A DNA stretch of 59,322 bases from Acidimicrobiia bacterium (GTDB lineage Bacteria > Actinomycetota > Acidimicrobiia > Spongiisociales > UBA5794). Below, piece after piece: positions 36,571 to 45,122 of the stretch (position 1 is its first letter; each line of letters opens with the position of its first letter). Location: the NCBI GenBank assembly GCA_026985095.1, contig JALSQW010000035.1, positions 1 to 59,322 of the forward strand, read 5' to 3'. The position numbers were made by a program, and so were the translations under genes. Below the pieces are notes generated by a model. That model was not told the DNA's origin. It saw only the letters and a program-made list of their open reading frames with translations, and did not search any database.

Positions 36571-39420
36571 ATGCGCCAACCGATCCGACAGCTCCTCGAC
36601 GAGGCCGCAACGGTGCAGCGGGCACGGGTCGGGCTCGGAGAGGATCAACGACGTCGACTGACGACGCTGTGGCACCTCGGGCGCATCACGGTCGCCGGCG
36701 CCTTCGCCCTCCTGACGGTCGCCTTGGCGTTCGTCTGGCAGTGGCCCGAAGGGGTCGTCGTGGCCGGCATGTCCACGATCGCCGTCGCGGATTCGTTCCT
36801 GGTCGTCGCCTCCGGCACCCCCCGAACGCCGACCCGTTCGCTCATCATCGAGGCCGCCGTGGTCATCGGCGCCATGTACGTCGCCGACGTGCCCGAGGGC
36901 CCGGCGATGATGGGTCTGGCCTACCTGCTCGTCGTGATGGTCGTCCTGCTTCCCCAGCGGTACACCCCGGGGATGCTGATCGTGACGGCGGCCGCGTTCG
37001 CGACGACGTTCCTGTCGATGCGCGGCATCGTCGATCACGCCCTCTCGGACCCTCAGCGGATGTTCGTCGGGACCACGGTGGCGTCGGTGTACGCGGCCGC
37101 CACGCTGTCGTCGGCGATGCTGGTGATGCGAGTGGCGAACCTCGCCGAGGACGAACGCACCTACCGGCTCGACCTGGAACATGCCGTGGCGGAGGCCTCC
37201 CGCCGTCTCCTACGATCGACCGACGGCGACCCGCTGCTCGACGTGCTCGGCTTCCTCCGAGAGGCGGTCCACGCCGAGGCTGCCTACATCGAGCTCAACA
37301 CCGTCGGCCCCGACGGCCCCGCCAGCACCATGCTCGTCGAGGATCTCGCGCCAGGTGTACCCCCTGACCCGGAAGGGTTGTGGGACGAGGTGCCCTGGTC
37401 GCTGTTCCCCGAAGCCCATGAGGCGCTCGCCGCCGGCCATCCCTACGTGATGCGGGTTCAGGACCTCGACCACGAGGCGAAGGATCTCTACGTCCGATCG
37501 GATACGCAGACCGATCTCCTCCTCCCGATCGTCTCCGGCGGCTCGTGGGTCGGCTCCCTCGGCTTCACCGACATGCGCACGTCCCAGGAGTGGTCCGAGG
37601 GGAGCAAGCAGATCCTGCATACGGCTGCGGAGCTGATCGGCGCCTTCTGGGAACGGGAGGAGTCGCGGATCGCGTTGATCTCGGCCGTCGACGACTCCGC
37701 CCGCTGGGCTCGACTCCAGCAGACCCTCGCTCAGGCCTCCCGGGAGCTCTTCTCCGCCGAGGGCGACGGCGGGATCGAGCGAGCCCTCGAATCTCTCCTC
37801 CGCGCCGTCGCGGTCGACGCGATCCGGCTCGAGCGCAACCTCGAGGGTCCCGACGGTCCGACGGCTCGGCCGTTGCACGAGGCCCGCCGTGAGATGGTCC
37901 ACCTCGACCGGGGATGGCCCTCGGGCGCCCACCGGGAGTTCCCGTCGATCTACGGTCCCCTCGGCGAGGGGCGGGCCGTCCTGGTCTCGCCGACCTCGGG
38001 AAGCGGGGCCGACCAAGAGCTCCTCGCCGGCCTCGGGGTCGGCACGCTCCTCGGGGTCCCGGTGATGGCGGCGGGCCGATGGGTCGGATCGTTGGTGCTG
38101 TGGTCCACGGGGATGACCCAGTTCGACCCCGACGAGATCGCCGTCGTCGGGTCGATCGCCGACATGATCGGCATGGCGTGGGACCGCTCCCAGACCCGGC
38201 AACGGCTGATCGAGACCGTCGATCGGCTCGACACCCGGGTCCGCTATGAGGAGGCCGTCGCCCAGGCCGCCCGCGAGCTCCTCGTCTCCACCGACGAGCG
38301 GGCGATGGGCAGAGCCCTGGAGGCCTTGCTTCCGGCGACGGGCGCCCACGAGGTGAACCTCGTGGCCGAGCCTGTGGGGACCGGCCCGATGCTGATCGAA
38401 CGCGTCGGGGTGAACGAGGCGCTCCACGGTCCCCAGCCGTTCGCGGATCGGTGGCTGGTCCAGATGCTGCATGGGGCCGTATCCGAGCGGTTCGCGGTCG
38501 TGTTCCCTCGCCGCGACGAGCCCGACGGAGCGGACGGCACGTGGGGCAGGACCAGGCTCTATCTGCCGATCGGGTCCTCCGACACGCGATGGGGCTGGCT
38601 CGTGCTCGTCGACCACGCCATCGAGAGAACCTGGGCACACGAGGAGCTCATGCTCCTCGAGGCGGTGACCAAGATGCTCGGCGCGCATCTCGCACGCCGA
38701 GAGACGCTGGGGCGGCTGGAGGAGATCATCCGATCCAAGGACGAGCTCATCGCGGCCATCGGCCACCAGATCCGCACCCCGTTGACGGCCGTGCTCGGGT
38801 TCGCCGAAGCGCTCGCGGAACCAGCGACCGACCTGGCGGTCGACGAGCAAGCCGAGCTGGTGAAGATCGTCGCCGCCGAGTCGTCCCAGCTCGCCGACAT
38901 CGTCGATGACCTCCTCGTGTGCGCCCGCAGCGACATCGGCACGCTGCTGGTCCGTCGCCAGCCCGTGTCGGCCCGCGACGCGATCGACCAAGCGACCAAG
39001 CGCTACTCGGGCGACAAGGAGGTCCTCGTCGAAGGCGAAGACGTGAAGGTGCTCGCCGATCCGGCCCGGCTCAGGCAGATCCTCCGCCATCTCCTGTCCA
39101 ATGCCACCGAACACGGAGGCGACCGGATCGTGCTCCGGATGGTGACGGGTGACACGATGCACCACATCGAGGTCAGCGATGACGGAGCCGGCATCGACGG
39201 CGAGCTCGTCTCGGAGGCCTTCTCCCGCTTCGTCGGATCGTCCGGGTCCGGGGGCCGACCGGGTTCCGTCGGGATCGGTCTGGCCGTCTCGCTCCAGCTC
39301 GCCGAGCACATGGGCGGATCGTTGGAGTTCCGCCGGCAGGATGGATGGACCGTGTTCGACCTCGCGCTCCCCGCCTACCTGGACGAGGCCCACGTTGCCT
39401 ACCCGGGCTCGAGTACGTAG
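36571..39420 (+). CDS. Membrane-bound GAF-domain sensor histidine kinase
   Basis: 949 aa. About six hydrophobic helices occupy residues 35-195. Three GAF-like domains follow at about 205-360, 375-545 and 555-715. Then come a HisKA dimerisation domain with phospho-acceptor His732 (A-A-I-G-H-Q-I-R-T-P-L) and a HATPase_c domain (N box L-S-N-A-T-E-H-G, G boxes D-D-G-A-G-I and V-G-I-G-L-A-V). No receiver domain and no adjacent response regulator, so its partner is elsewhere. The 3' end overlaps the convergent nitroreductase by 22 nt. Confidence 0.9.
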   Translation: MRQPIRQLLDEAATVQRARVGLGEDQRRRLTTLWHLGRITVAGAFALLTVALAFVWQWPEGVVVAGMSTIAVADSFLVVASGTPRTPTRSLIIEAAVVIGAMYVADVPEGPAMMGLAYLLVVMVVLLPQRYTPGMLIVTAAAFATTFLSMRGIVDHALSDPQRMFVGTTVASVYAAATLSSAMLVMRVANLAEDERTYRLDLEHAVAEASRRLLRSTDGDPLLDVLGFLREAVHAEAAYIELNTVGPDGPASTMLVEDLAPGVPPDPEGLWDEVPWSLFPEAHEALAAGHPYVMRVQDLDHEAKDLYVRSDTQTDLLLPIVSGGSWVGSLGFTDMRTSQEWSEGSKQILHTAAELIGAFWEREESRIALISAVDDSARWARLQQTLAQASRELFSAEGDGGIERALESLLRAVAVDAIRLERNLEGPDGPTARPLHEARREMVHLDRGWPSGAHREFPSIYGPLGEGRAVLVSPTSGSGADQELLAGLGVGTLLGVPVMAAGRWVGSLVLWSTGMTQFDPDEIAVVGSIADMIGMAWDRSQTRQRLIETVDRLDTRVRYEEAVAQAARELLVSTDERAMGRALEALLPATGAHEVNLVAEPVGTGPMLIERVGVNEALHGPQPFADRWLVQMLHGAVSERFAVVFPRRDEPDGADGTWGRTRLYLPIGSSDTRWGWLVLVDHAIERTWAHEELMLLEAVTKMLGAHLARRETLGRLEEIIRSKDELIAAIGHQIRTPLTAVLGFAEALAEPATDLAVDEQAELVKIVAAESSQLADIVDDLLVCARSDIGTLLVRRQPVSARDAIDQATKRYSGDKEVLVEGEDVKVLADPARLRQILRHLLSNATEHGGDRIVLRMVTGDTMHHIEVSDDGAGIDGELVSEAFSRFVGSSGSGGRPGSVGIGLAVSLQLAEHMGGSLEFRRQDGWTVFDLALPAYLDEAHVAYPGSST

Positions 39421-39866
39421 AGACGGATGTTCCGGTCGGTCCGGGCGCGATACGTCTCGTAGGCGGGCCACACCGAGGAGAACTCACCCAGATAGCGTTC
39501 CCACTCCTCACCGTCGAGACGGCGGGCCCGCACCTCGACGGCCTGTCCCGAGATCTCCACGATGGCGTTCGGATCCGCCTCCAGGTTGTGGGACCACGCC
39601 GGATGACGGTCGGTACCGAAGTTCGTGGCCACCACGACGACGGCGCCGCCGACGCCGGGAACGTACAGCAGGGGAACGGTTCGCGGCTCGCCCGACCGTC
39701 TCCCGATCGTCGTGAGGTAGCACAGCGGCAGGTCGGTCCCGAGGCGGCTCGGAGCGAGGCGGCTCCCCTTGAACCGAAGGTCGAGGGGCGTCAACACGCG
39801 ACGTCCGAACCATGCGAATGCCCGCGTCCTGCCCCAACGCTCGAGCATGGCCCGGTAGAGGTTCAC
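39399..39866 (-). CDS. Deazaflavin (F420)-dependent nitroreductase family protein (DDN)
   Basis: 155 aa, split-barrel fold. L-T-T-I-G-R-R-S-G-E-P-R-T-V-P-L-L-Y and A-T-N-F-G-T-D-R-H-P-A-W-S-H-N-L-E-A-(x)-P are the DDN family motifs that bind F420. The physiological substrate is usually unknown (quinones or nitro compounds). GTG start overlaps the stop of the S10 peptidase gene by 4 nt. Confidence 0.89.
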   Translation of the reverse strand: MNLYRAMLERWGRTRAFAWFGRRVLTPLDLRFKGSRLAPSRLGTDLPLCYLTTIGRRSGEPRTVPLLYVPGVGGAVVVVATNFGTDRHPAWSHNLEADPNAIVEISGQAVEVRARRLDGEEWERYLGEFSSVWPAYETYRARTDRNIRLYVLEPG

Positions 39867-41368
39867 GCCGTCGCCGCGGCGATGAATCCCACCAGGTCGC
39901 TCCTGAGCCGCTCCAGGGACGGACGATGGACGTACATCATGTGGCCCGCCTCGAAGTAGGAGAGGGCGACGTTGTCCATCAGCTCGGGCTCGAGACCGAG
40001 ATGCGAGAAGGTGTAGTCGGTCGCCGAGTACGGCGTGCCGAGGTCGAAGTACCCGGACGCCACATAGACCTTCATGTGGGGGTTGCGGGTCATGACCGAC
40101 CGCAGGGTCTCGGACACGTCGACGAAGGCGTTCTGGAAGTCCTCGTAGTTCCAGGGCCAGACCTTCGGATTGAGGATCTCGTAGGGGAGATCCGATTCGT
40201 AGGCGAGATCCCGCCGGACGTAGTCGTTGAGCATCGACGAGTAAGCGCCCAGCAGCGCGTCGATCGCCGGGTCGTGCTCCAGCATCGATCCGACCTTGAA
40301 GCGGTCGACGCCCTTGTACCGGCTGTCGAGGCGACCGACCGTGTAGCCCTCGTCGCGGAGGAGCTCCTTCATGAAATGGAACTTCTCGACCCGTAGATCC
40401 GACAGCAGCACGAACCGCTTCGACAGGCCGGTGAACCGCGCCACCTGCTCGGCGACCTCGTCGCGTTCGGCCTCGGTGATCCGAGATCCCTTCCACAACG
40501 CCTGCTGGTAGGGCCCGGCAGCGTACGCCTCGACCGCCCGAAGGAGCTCGGGAAGCGGCAATGATTGGAGCGGATCTCGCAGCTTCTGGTGGTACCAGGC
40601 CGTCGCCGCGTACACCGGCAGGTACAGCAGGTAGGGCAGATCGTTGCCCCGATGGAACGTCCAGGTCTTGGAGTCCATCCCGACGGTCTGGAAGTTGAGC
40701 ACCGACGAGATCAGCATGACCCCGTTGAGAGCCAGCCCGTAGCGCTCCAGGAGATGACCGGCGAGCCCCGCCGAGCGGGTCGTGCCGTAGGACTCGCCGA
40801 TGACGAACTTGGGCGAGGCCCACCGGGCGAACCGGGTCAGGTAGAGGCGGACGAAGTCGCCGACCGACTCGATGTCCTTGGTGAAATGGTGGTAGCTCTT
40901 GGCTTCCTCCTCGGGGATCGCCCGCGAGTAGCCGGTCGAGATCGGGTCGATGAACACGAGGTCGGCCACATCCAGGATGGAGGCGTCGTTCGGGATCAAA
41001 CGTCCCGGCGGGGGACCGGCGTTCCCTTCGTCGTCGAGGGCGATCCGTCGAGGCCCCAACATGCCGAGGTGCAGCCACACCGACGACGAGCCGGGCCCGC
41101 CGTTGAACGCGAAGACGATCGGGCGGGTGGCCGGATCGTCGATGTCGTCGCGGGTGTAGGCGGTGAAGAAGAACGATGCCTTCTTCTTGCCTTCCTCCTC
41201 CTTGAGCAGGATCCGGCCCGCGGTGGCGGTGTACGAGAAGGTCTCACCGCCGATCGTCGCGGTATGACGGGTCGCGGAGAGGTGCTCCTCGTGATGTGGG
41301 GGCGGCTCGGGTTTCGTCTCGTCTTTGGCGTCGTCGGCCGTGGTCGCGGTGGAGGGGTCGTCGGTCAT
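39863..41368 (-). CDS. S10 family serine carboxypeptidase-like protein
   Basis: 501 aa alpha/beta hydrolase. F-N-G-G-P-G-S-S-S is the oxyanion region. The triad is Ser193 (G-E-S-Y-G-T), Asp442 (G-Y-F-D-L-G-T) and His476 (A-G-H-M-M). No signal peptide is evident, unlike eukaryotic S10 enzymes, but bacterial members often look like this. The acidic, Pro/His-rich N-terminal 30 residues are likely disordered. It would remove C-terminal residues from peptides. Coupled to the DDN gene. Confidence 0.88.
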   Translation of the reverse strand: MTDDPSTATTADDAKDETKPEPPPHHEEHLSATRHTATIGGETFSYTATAGRILLKEEEGKKKASFFFTAYTRDDIDDPATRPIVFAFNGGPGSSSVWLHLGMLGPRRIALDDEGNAGPPPGRLIPNDASILDVADLVFIDPISTGYSRAIPEEEAKSYHHFTKDIESVGDFVRLYLTRFARWASPKFVIGESYGTTRSAGLAGHLLERYGLALNGVMLISSVLNFQTVGMDSKTWTFHRGNDLPYLLYLPVYAATAWYHQKLRDPLQSLPLPELLRAVEAYAAGPYQQALWKGSRITEAERDEVAEQVARFTGLSKRFVLLSDLRVEKFHFMKELLRDEGYTVGRLDSRYKGVDRFKVGSMLEHDPAIDALLGAYSSMLNDYVRRDLAYESDLPYEILNPKVWPWNYEDFQNAFVDVSETLRSVMTRNPHMKVYVASGYFDLGTPYSATDYTFSHLGLEPELMDNVALSYFEAGHMMYVHRPSLERLRSDLVGFIAAATA

Positions 41369-41378
41369 GGAGGGGACC

Positions 41379-42845
41379 CTACCCGTCGTCGTCTCCGTCG
41401 CTGCCCAGGTTGAGGTAGATGTGCTTGATCTCGAGGAAGCTCTCGATCCCTGCCTTCCCCAGCTCGCGCCCGATCCCCGATCGCTTGAAGCCGCCCCACG
41501 GCGCCTCGACCGGCGCCGGTTGGGAATCGTTGATCCACACGATCCCGGCCCGCAGCGCCCGCGACACCCGCATGGCTCGGCCGATGTCCGAGGTCCATAC
41601 CGAGGCCGCCAGGCCGTACGGCGAGTCGTTGGCGATGGCGATGGCCTGGTCCTCGTCGTCGAACGCGATGACGGCCATGACCGGGCCGAAGATCTCTTCC
41701 CTGGCGATCGTCATGGAGTTGTCGACGTCGACGAAGATGGTCGGCGGGACGAAGAACCCGCCACGTCCGACCAGCGCCTCGGGGACGGCGCCTTGATAGG
41801 CGATGGTGGCGCCTTCACGCCTGCCGATCTCGACGTATCGCTGGATGCGGTCGCGGTGGCGAGCCGACACGACGGGACCCATGGACGCTTCGGGGTCCAT
41901 GGGGTCGCCGATGCGGATGTCTTCGGCGTGTGCCTTCATGGCGGCGACGGCCTGTTCGTAGATGTCCCGTTGGACGAGGACCCGGGAGCCTGCAGAGCAG
42001 ACCTCACCCTGGTTGTAGAAGACCCCGAAGGCGCTCGCCTCGAAGGCCGCATCGAGGTCGGCGTCGGAGAACACGATCGACGGGGACTTGCCGCCCAGTT
42101 CGAGGGTGACCCGCTTCAGCGTGTCGGCGGCGACCCGCTGGATCTCCTTGCCGACGGCCTCCGAACCGGTGAACGACACCTTGTCGACGCCCCGGTGGGC
42201 CACCAGCGCCGCACCGGCCTCGGCACCGAGCCCGGTGACGAGGTTGAACGCTCCGTGTGGAACGCCGACATCGTCGATGATGGCGGCCAGGGCGATGGCC
42301 GTGAGTGGCGTGTCCTCGGCCGGCTTCAGGATCACCGGGCATCCGGCGGCGAGAGCCGGAGCGACCTTCTGAGCCGCCATGAGGATGGGGAAGTTCCATG
42401 GGGTGATGAGCGCCGAGACCCCGACCGGCTCGTGGACGACGAGCGAGATGGCCTCGGGCCCGACCGGGGGGATCGACCCGTCGACCTTGGTCGCCCACCC
42501 GGCGTAGTACTCGAACATGTAGGCGGCCTCGTCAACGTCCTCGTAGGCGTCCTCGAGGCGTTTCCCGACGTCGGTCGCCTCGGTCGTCGCCAGCTCGTCA
42601 CGGCCTCGGCGGATCGCTTCGGCGACGGCGAGGAGCAACGTTGCTCGGTCTCGGGGCGGGACCGCCGCTCCCCAGCCGCGGTCGAACGCCCGCCGGGCGG
42701 CAGCGACCGCGGCGTCCACGTCGGCCGCGGTGCCGCGGCCGAACGCCGCGATCACCTCCCCGGTCGCCGGGTTCCTCGTCTCGAGTCGCGCTCGGTCGAC
42801 GGGATCCACCCACCGTCCGTCGATGTACAGCCGATGCACCTCCAC
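41379..42845 (-). CDS. NAD(P)+-dependent aldehyde dehydrogenase
   Basis: 488 aa. P-W-N-F-P-I-L-M-A-A-Q-K, E-L-G-G-K-S-P-S (catalytic Glu) and F-Y-N-Q-G-E-V-C-S-A-G-S-R (catalytic Cys) are all in place, closest in style to betaine- or phenylacetaldehyde-type dehydrogenases. The substrate is not resolvable. GTG start follows GGAGG by 5 nt; a second GTG two codons later is possible. It diverges from the AI-2E transporter gene and stands 10 nt before the S10 gene, likely one operon. Confidence 0.89.
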   Translation of the reverse strand: MEVHRLYIDGRWVDPVDRARLETRNPATGEVIAAFGRGTAADVDAAVAAARRAFDRGWGAAVPPRDRATLLLAVAEAIRRGRDELATTEATDVGKRLEDAYEDVDEAAYMFEYYAGWATKVDGSIPPVGPEAISLVVHEPVGVSALITPWNFPILMAAQKVAPALAAGCPVILKPAEDTPLTAIALAAIIDDVGVPHGAFNLVTGLGAEAGAALVAHRGVDKVSFTGSEAVGKEIQRVAADTLKRVTLELGGKSPSIVFSDADLDAAFEASAFGVFYNQGEVCSAGSRVLVQRDIYEQAVAAMKAHAEDIRIGDPMDPEASMGPVVSARHRDRIQRYVEIGRREGATIAYQGAVPEALVGRGGFFVPPTIFVDVDNSMTIAREEIFGPVMAVIAFDDEDQAIAIANDSPYGLAASVWTSDIGRAMRVSRALRAGIVWINDSQPAPVEAPWGGFKRSGIGRELGKAGIESFLEIKHIYLNLGSDGDDDG

Positions 42846-42957
42846 GCGCGCTCCTCCGTGTCGTGTCGGGATCGATGATGGCAGACTCCCGACGGGCCGG
42901 GATCCTCGGAGCCGACCGGGTCGGCGCCTACACTCGCCGCGACCCAGGAGCCGAGCC

Positions 42958-44145
42958 GTGTCCGACGCAACCGAGCCCGCCCCGGCGAGACGCTGGAGCC
43001 CCCAGACGAAGCTGGCGGTCGCCGCCGTCCTCGCCGTCGGCACCGTGTACGCCCTGTATCTGGCTCGGGGGGCGATGGGGCTGGTCGCCGTCGCCGGACT
43101 CATCGCCTTCCTCCTCGCTCCGGCGATCCGCTTCGGTCATGAGCGTCTCCTTCTGCCCCGGACCGCGTCGCTGCTGGTCGTCTATCTCCTCGCCCTCATC
43201 GCCGCCACCGCCATCGGGGTCCTGGTGGCGGCGGCGACGGTCAAGTCGCTCCAGCAGATGGACCTCCCCGGGATGGCGACCGACGTGCGGGAGTGGCTGC
43301 TGCGCCTCTCTCAGGAGTGGCGGTCGGTGACGATCCTCGGGGTCACCATCGACCTGTCTGCGGTGATGGACGCCCTCCACGACACGTTGACGAGCCCCGG
43401 TGGCGGCGGCAACCCGGCGGGTCCGCCCACGATCGGCCTCGATCCGGAGCGGATCGGGGCGTTGCTCACCGGCCTCATCGGCAGCGCCTACTCGGTGCTC
43501 GCCACCGTGATCGGCCTGTTCATGTCGTTCATCGTCACGTTGCTCGTGGCGATCTACTTCAACGCCGACTCGAAACGCATCTACGAGGGGACCCTGTCGA
43601 TGGTCCCGGAGGGATATCGAACCGAGGCGATGCGGTTGGCGAAACGCACGAAGACGATCTGGACCGGCTACCTGTACGGTCAGCTCCTCAACTCGATCAT
43701 CACCGGCTTCATGGTGTTCGTCGTCCTGGCGGCGATCGGACTGCCGGGAGCGTTCCTGATGGGCCTCATCATGGCGCTGCTCAACATGATCCCCACGTTC
43801 GGTCCGATCTTCGCCGCCGTCCCCGGGATCCTGGCGGCGCTGGTGAGCGGAAGCACCCGACTCGACATGTCGAACCTCGGCTTCACGCTCCTGGTGACGA
43901 TCATCTACGTCGTCGTGGTGCAGCTCCAAGCCAACCTCATCGCGCCGCGGGTCATGGGGTCGGCGGTGCAGCTGCGACCCGTCACGATCATCGTCGGCCT
44001 CATCGTCGGCGTCGGAGTCGCCGGCCTCCTCGGCGCCCTCCTGGCGGTGCCGGTAATCGCCACCATCAAGACCTACGCGCTGTACCTGTACGACCGGGTC
44101 ATCGACCGCGACCCTTTCCTGAGGGATGGTCTCGCCGACTGTTGA
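42958..44145 (+). CDS. AI-2E family transporter (UPF0118/PerM)
   Basis: 395 aa with about eight transmembrane helices: two pairs at the N-terminus, a soluble loop at about 100-165, and a C-terminal helical block containing G-P-I-F-A-A-V-P-G-I-L-A-A-L. Family members are putative exporters or antiporters; the cargo here is unknown. GTG at 42958 is supported by AGGAG 7 nt upstream. It stands alone between divergent and co-directional neighbours. Confidence 0.88.
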   Translation: MSDATEPAPARRWSPQTKLAVAAVLAVGTVYALYLARGAMGLVAVAGLIAFLLAPAIRFGHERLLLPRTASLLVVYLLALIAATAIGVLVAAATVKSLQQMDLPGMATDVREWLLRLSQEWRSVTILGVTIDLSAVMDALHDTLTSPGGGGNPAGPPTIGLDPERIGALLTGLIGSAYSVLATVIGLFMSFIVTLLVAIYFNADSKRIYEGTLSMVPEGYRTEAMRLAKRTKTIWTGYLYGQLLNSIITGFMVFVVLAAIGLPGAFLMGLIMALLNMIPTFGPIFAAVPGILAALVSGSTRLDMSNLGFTLLVTIIYVVVVQLQANLIAPRVMGSAVQLRPVTIIVGLIVGVGVAGLLGALLAVPVIATIKTYALYLYDRVIDRDPFLRDGLADC

Positions 44146-44231
44146 ACCGTCACCTGGGCGTCAGATCACCGGGACCCCCGGCCTCGTCGCAGGTTCCCTC
44201 GACGATGGCATCGAGAGAGGAAGCCACGACC

Positions 44232-45056
44232 GTGCGATTCGTCACCTACAACGTCCACTATGGCCAAGGCCGCGACGGCCGGTTCGATCTCGATCGGATC
44301 GCCGCCGCGGTCGACGGAGCGGACGTGATCGCCCTCCAGGAGGTGGAACGCTTCTGGCCACGGTCGGGCCACACGGATCAGGTCCAGACGCTCGCCAAGC
44401 TCCTCCCGGAACATTGGTGGGTGTACGGCCCGAACATCGACCTGGCCTCGCCGATGGGGTTCCCCGGTGAAGCCGCCGACCGTCGCCGCCAGTTCGGCAA
44501 CATGCTCTTGTCGCGTTGGCCGATCGCGTCCTCCCGCAACGTGCCGTTGCCTCGGGGGGCGCGGGTCGGCCGAACGATGCAACGGGGAGCGTTGGAGGGC
44601 ATCGTCGACGCCCCCTCGGGCCCGCTCCGGGTCTATTCGACCCATTTCGACTACCGGTCCGCCGACACCCGGGCCCTTCAGTTCGAGATGCTCTCGTCGT
44701 GGCTCGCAGCCGCCGACCCGGCGGACGCGCCGTGGGCCGGCGACCATCCCGACGGCGCCGACGGGTGGCTCGTCGGCGACGAACCTCCGATCCCGCAACG
44801 AGCGGTGGTCATGGGCGACCTCAACATCGCCGCGAACAGCGCCGAGTACGACCGGACGTTGGGGGCCTCGAGCGGGCTCCACGACGCCTGGGTGCTCGCC
44901 GGCGGCGCACGCGACGTCGAGTCGAAGCACGGTTCAGGGAGGATCGACCATGTCCTCGTCACCGCGGGACTGACCGGCGCCGTTCGCCGCGTGTGGATCG
45001 ACGACGCGGCGGCCGGCTCGGACCATCAGCCCCTGTGGGCGGACCTGGAGCTCTGA
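44232..45056 (+). CDS. Endonuclease/exonuclease/phosphatase family hydrolase
   Basis: 274 aa, DNase I-like fold. R-F-V-T-Y-N-V-H-Y-G, I-A-L-Q-E-V-E (metal-binding Glu), M-G-D-L-N-I (catalytic Asp/Asn) and the final S-D-H-Q-P-L (Asp-His) mark the active site. No signal peptide. It may act on phosphodiesters or lipids; the substrate is unknown. GTG at 44232 starts at the fold; an ATG at 44205 would add nine residues and cannot be excluded. Confidence 0.85.
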   Translation: MRFVTYNVHYGQGRDGRFDLDRIAAAVDGADVIALQEVERFWPRSGHTDQVQTLAKLLPEHWWVYGPNIDLASPMGFPGEAADRRRQFGNMLLSRWPIASSRNVPLPRGARVGRTMQRGALEGIVDAPSGPLRVYSTHFDYRSADTRALQFEMLSSWLAAADPADAPWAGDHPDGADGWLVGDEPPIPQRAVVMGDLNIAANSAEYDRTLGASSGLHDAWVLAGGARDVESKHGSGRIDHVLVTAGLTGAVRRVWIDDAAAGSDHQPLWADLEL

Positions 45057-45122
45057 AGACGCGGGTCCGGGACCGGACATGTCTGTCCGCTATCGGAGCG
45101 TCTCCGATAGGGTGGATTCGGG

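Noticed and set aside
33697-37182. Very long minus-strand frame (over 1100 codons)
   Set aside because: It is antisense to three clear plus-strand enzymes and the kinase 5' end, with no domain and the composition of a GC-rich shadow.
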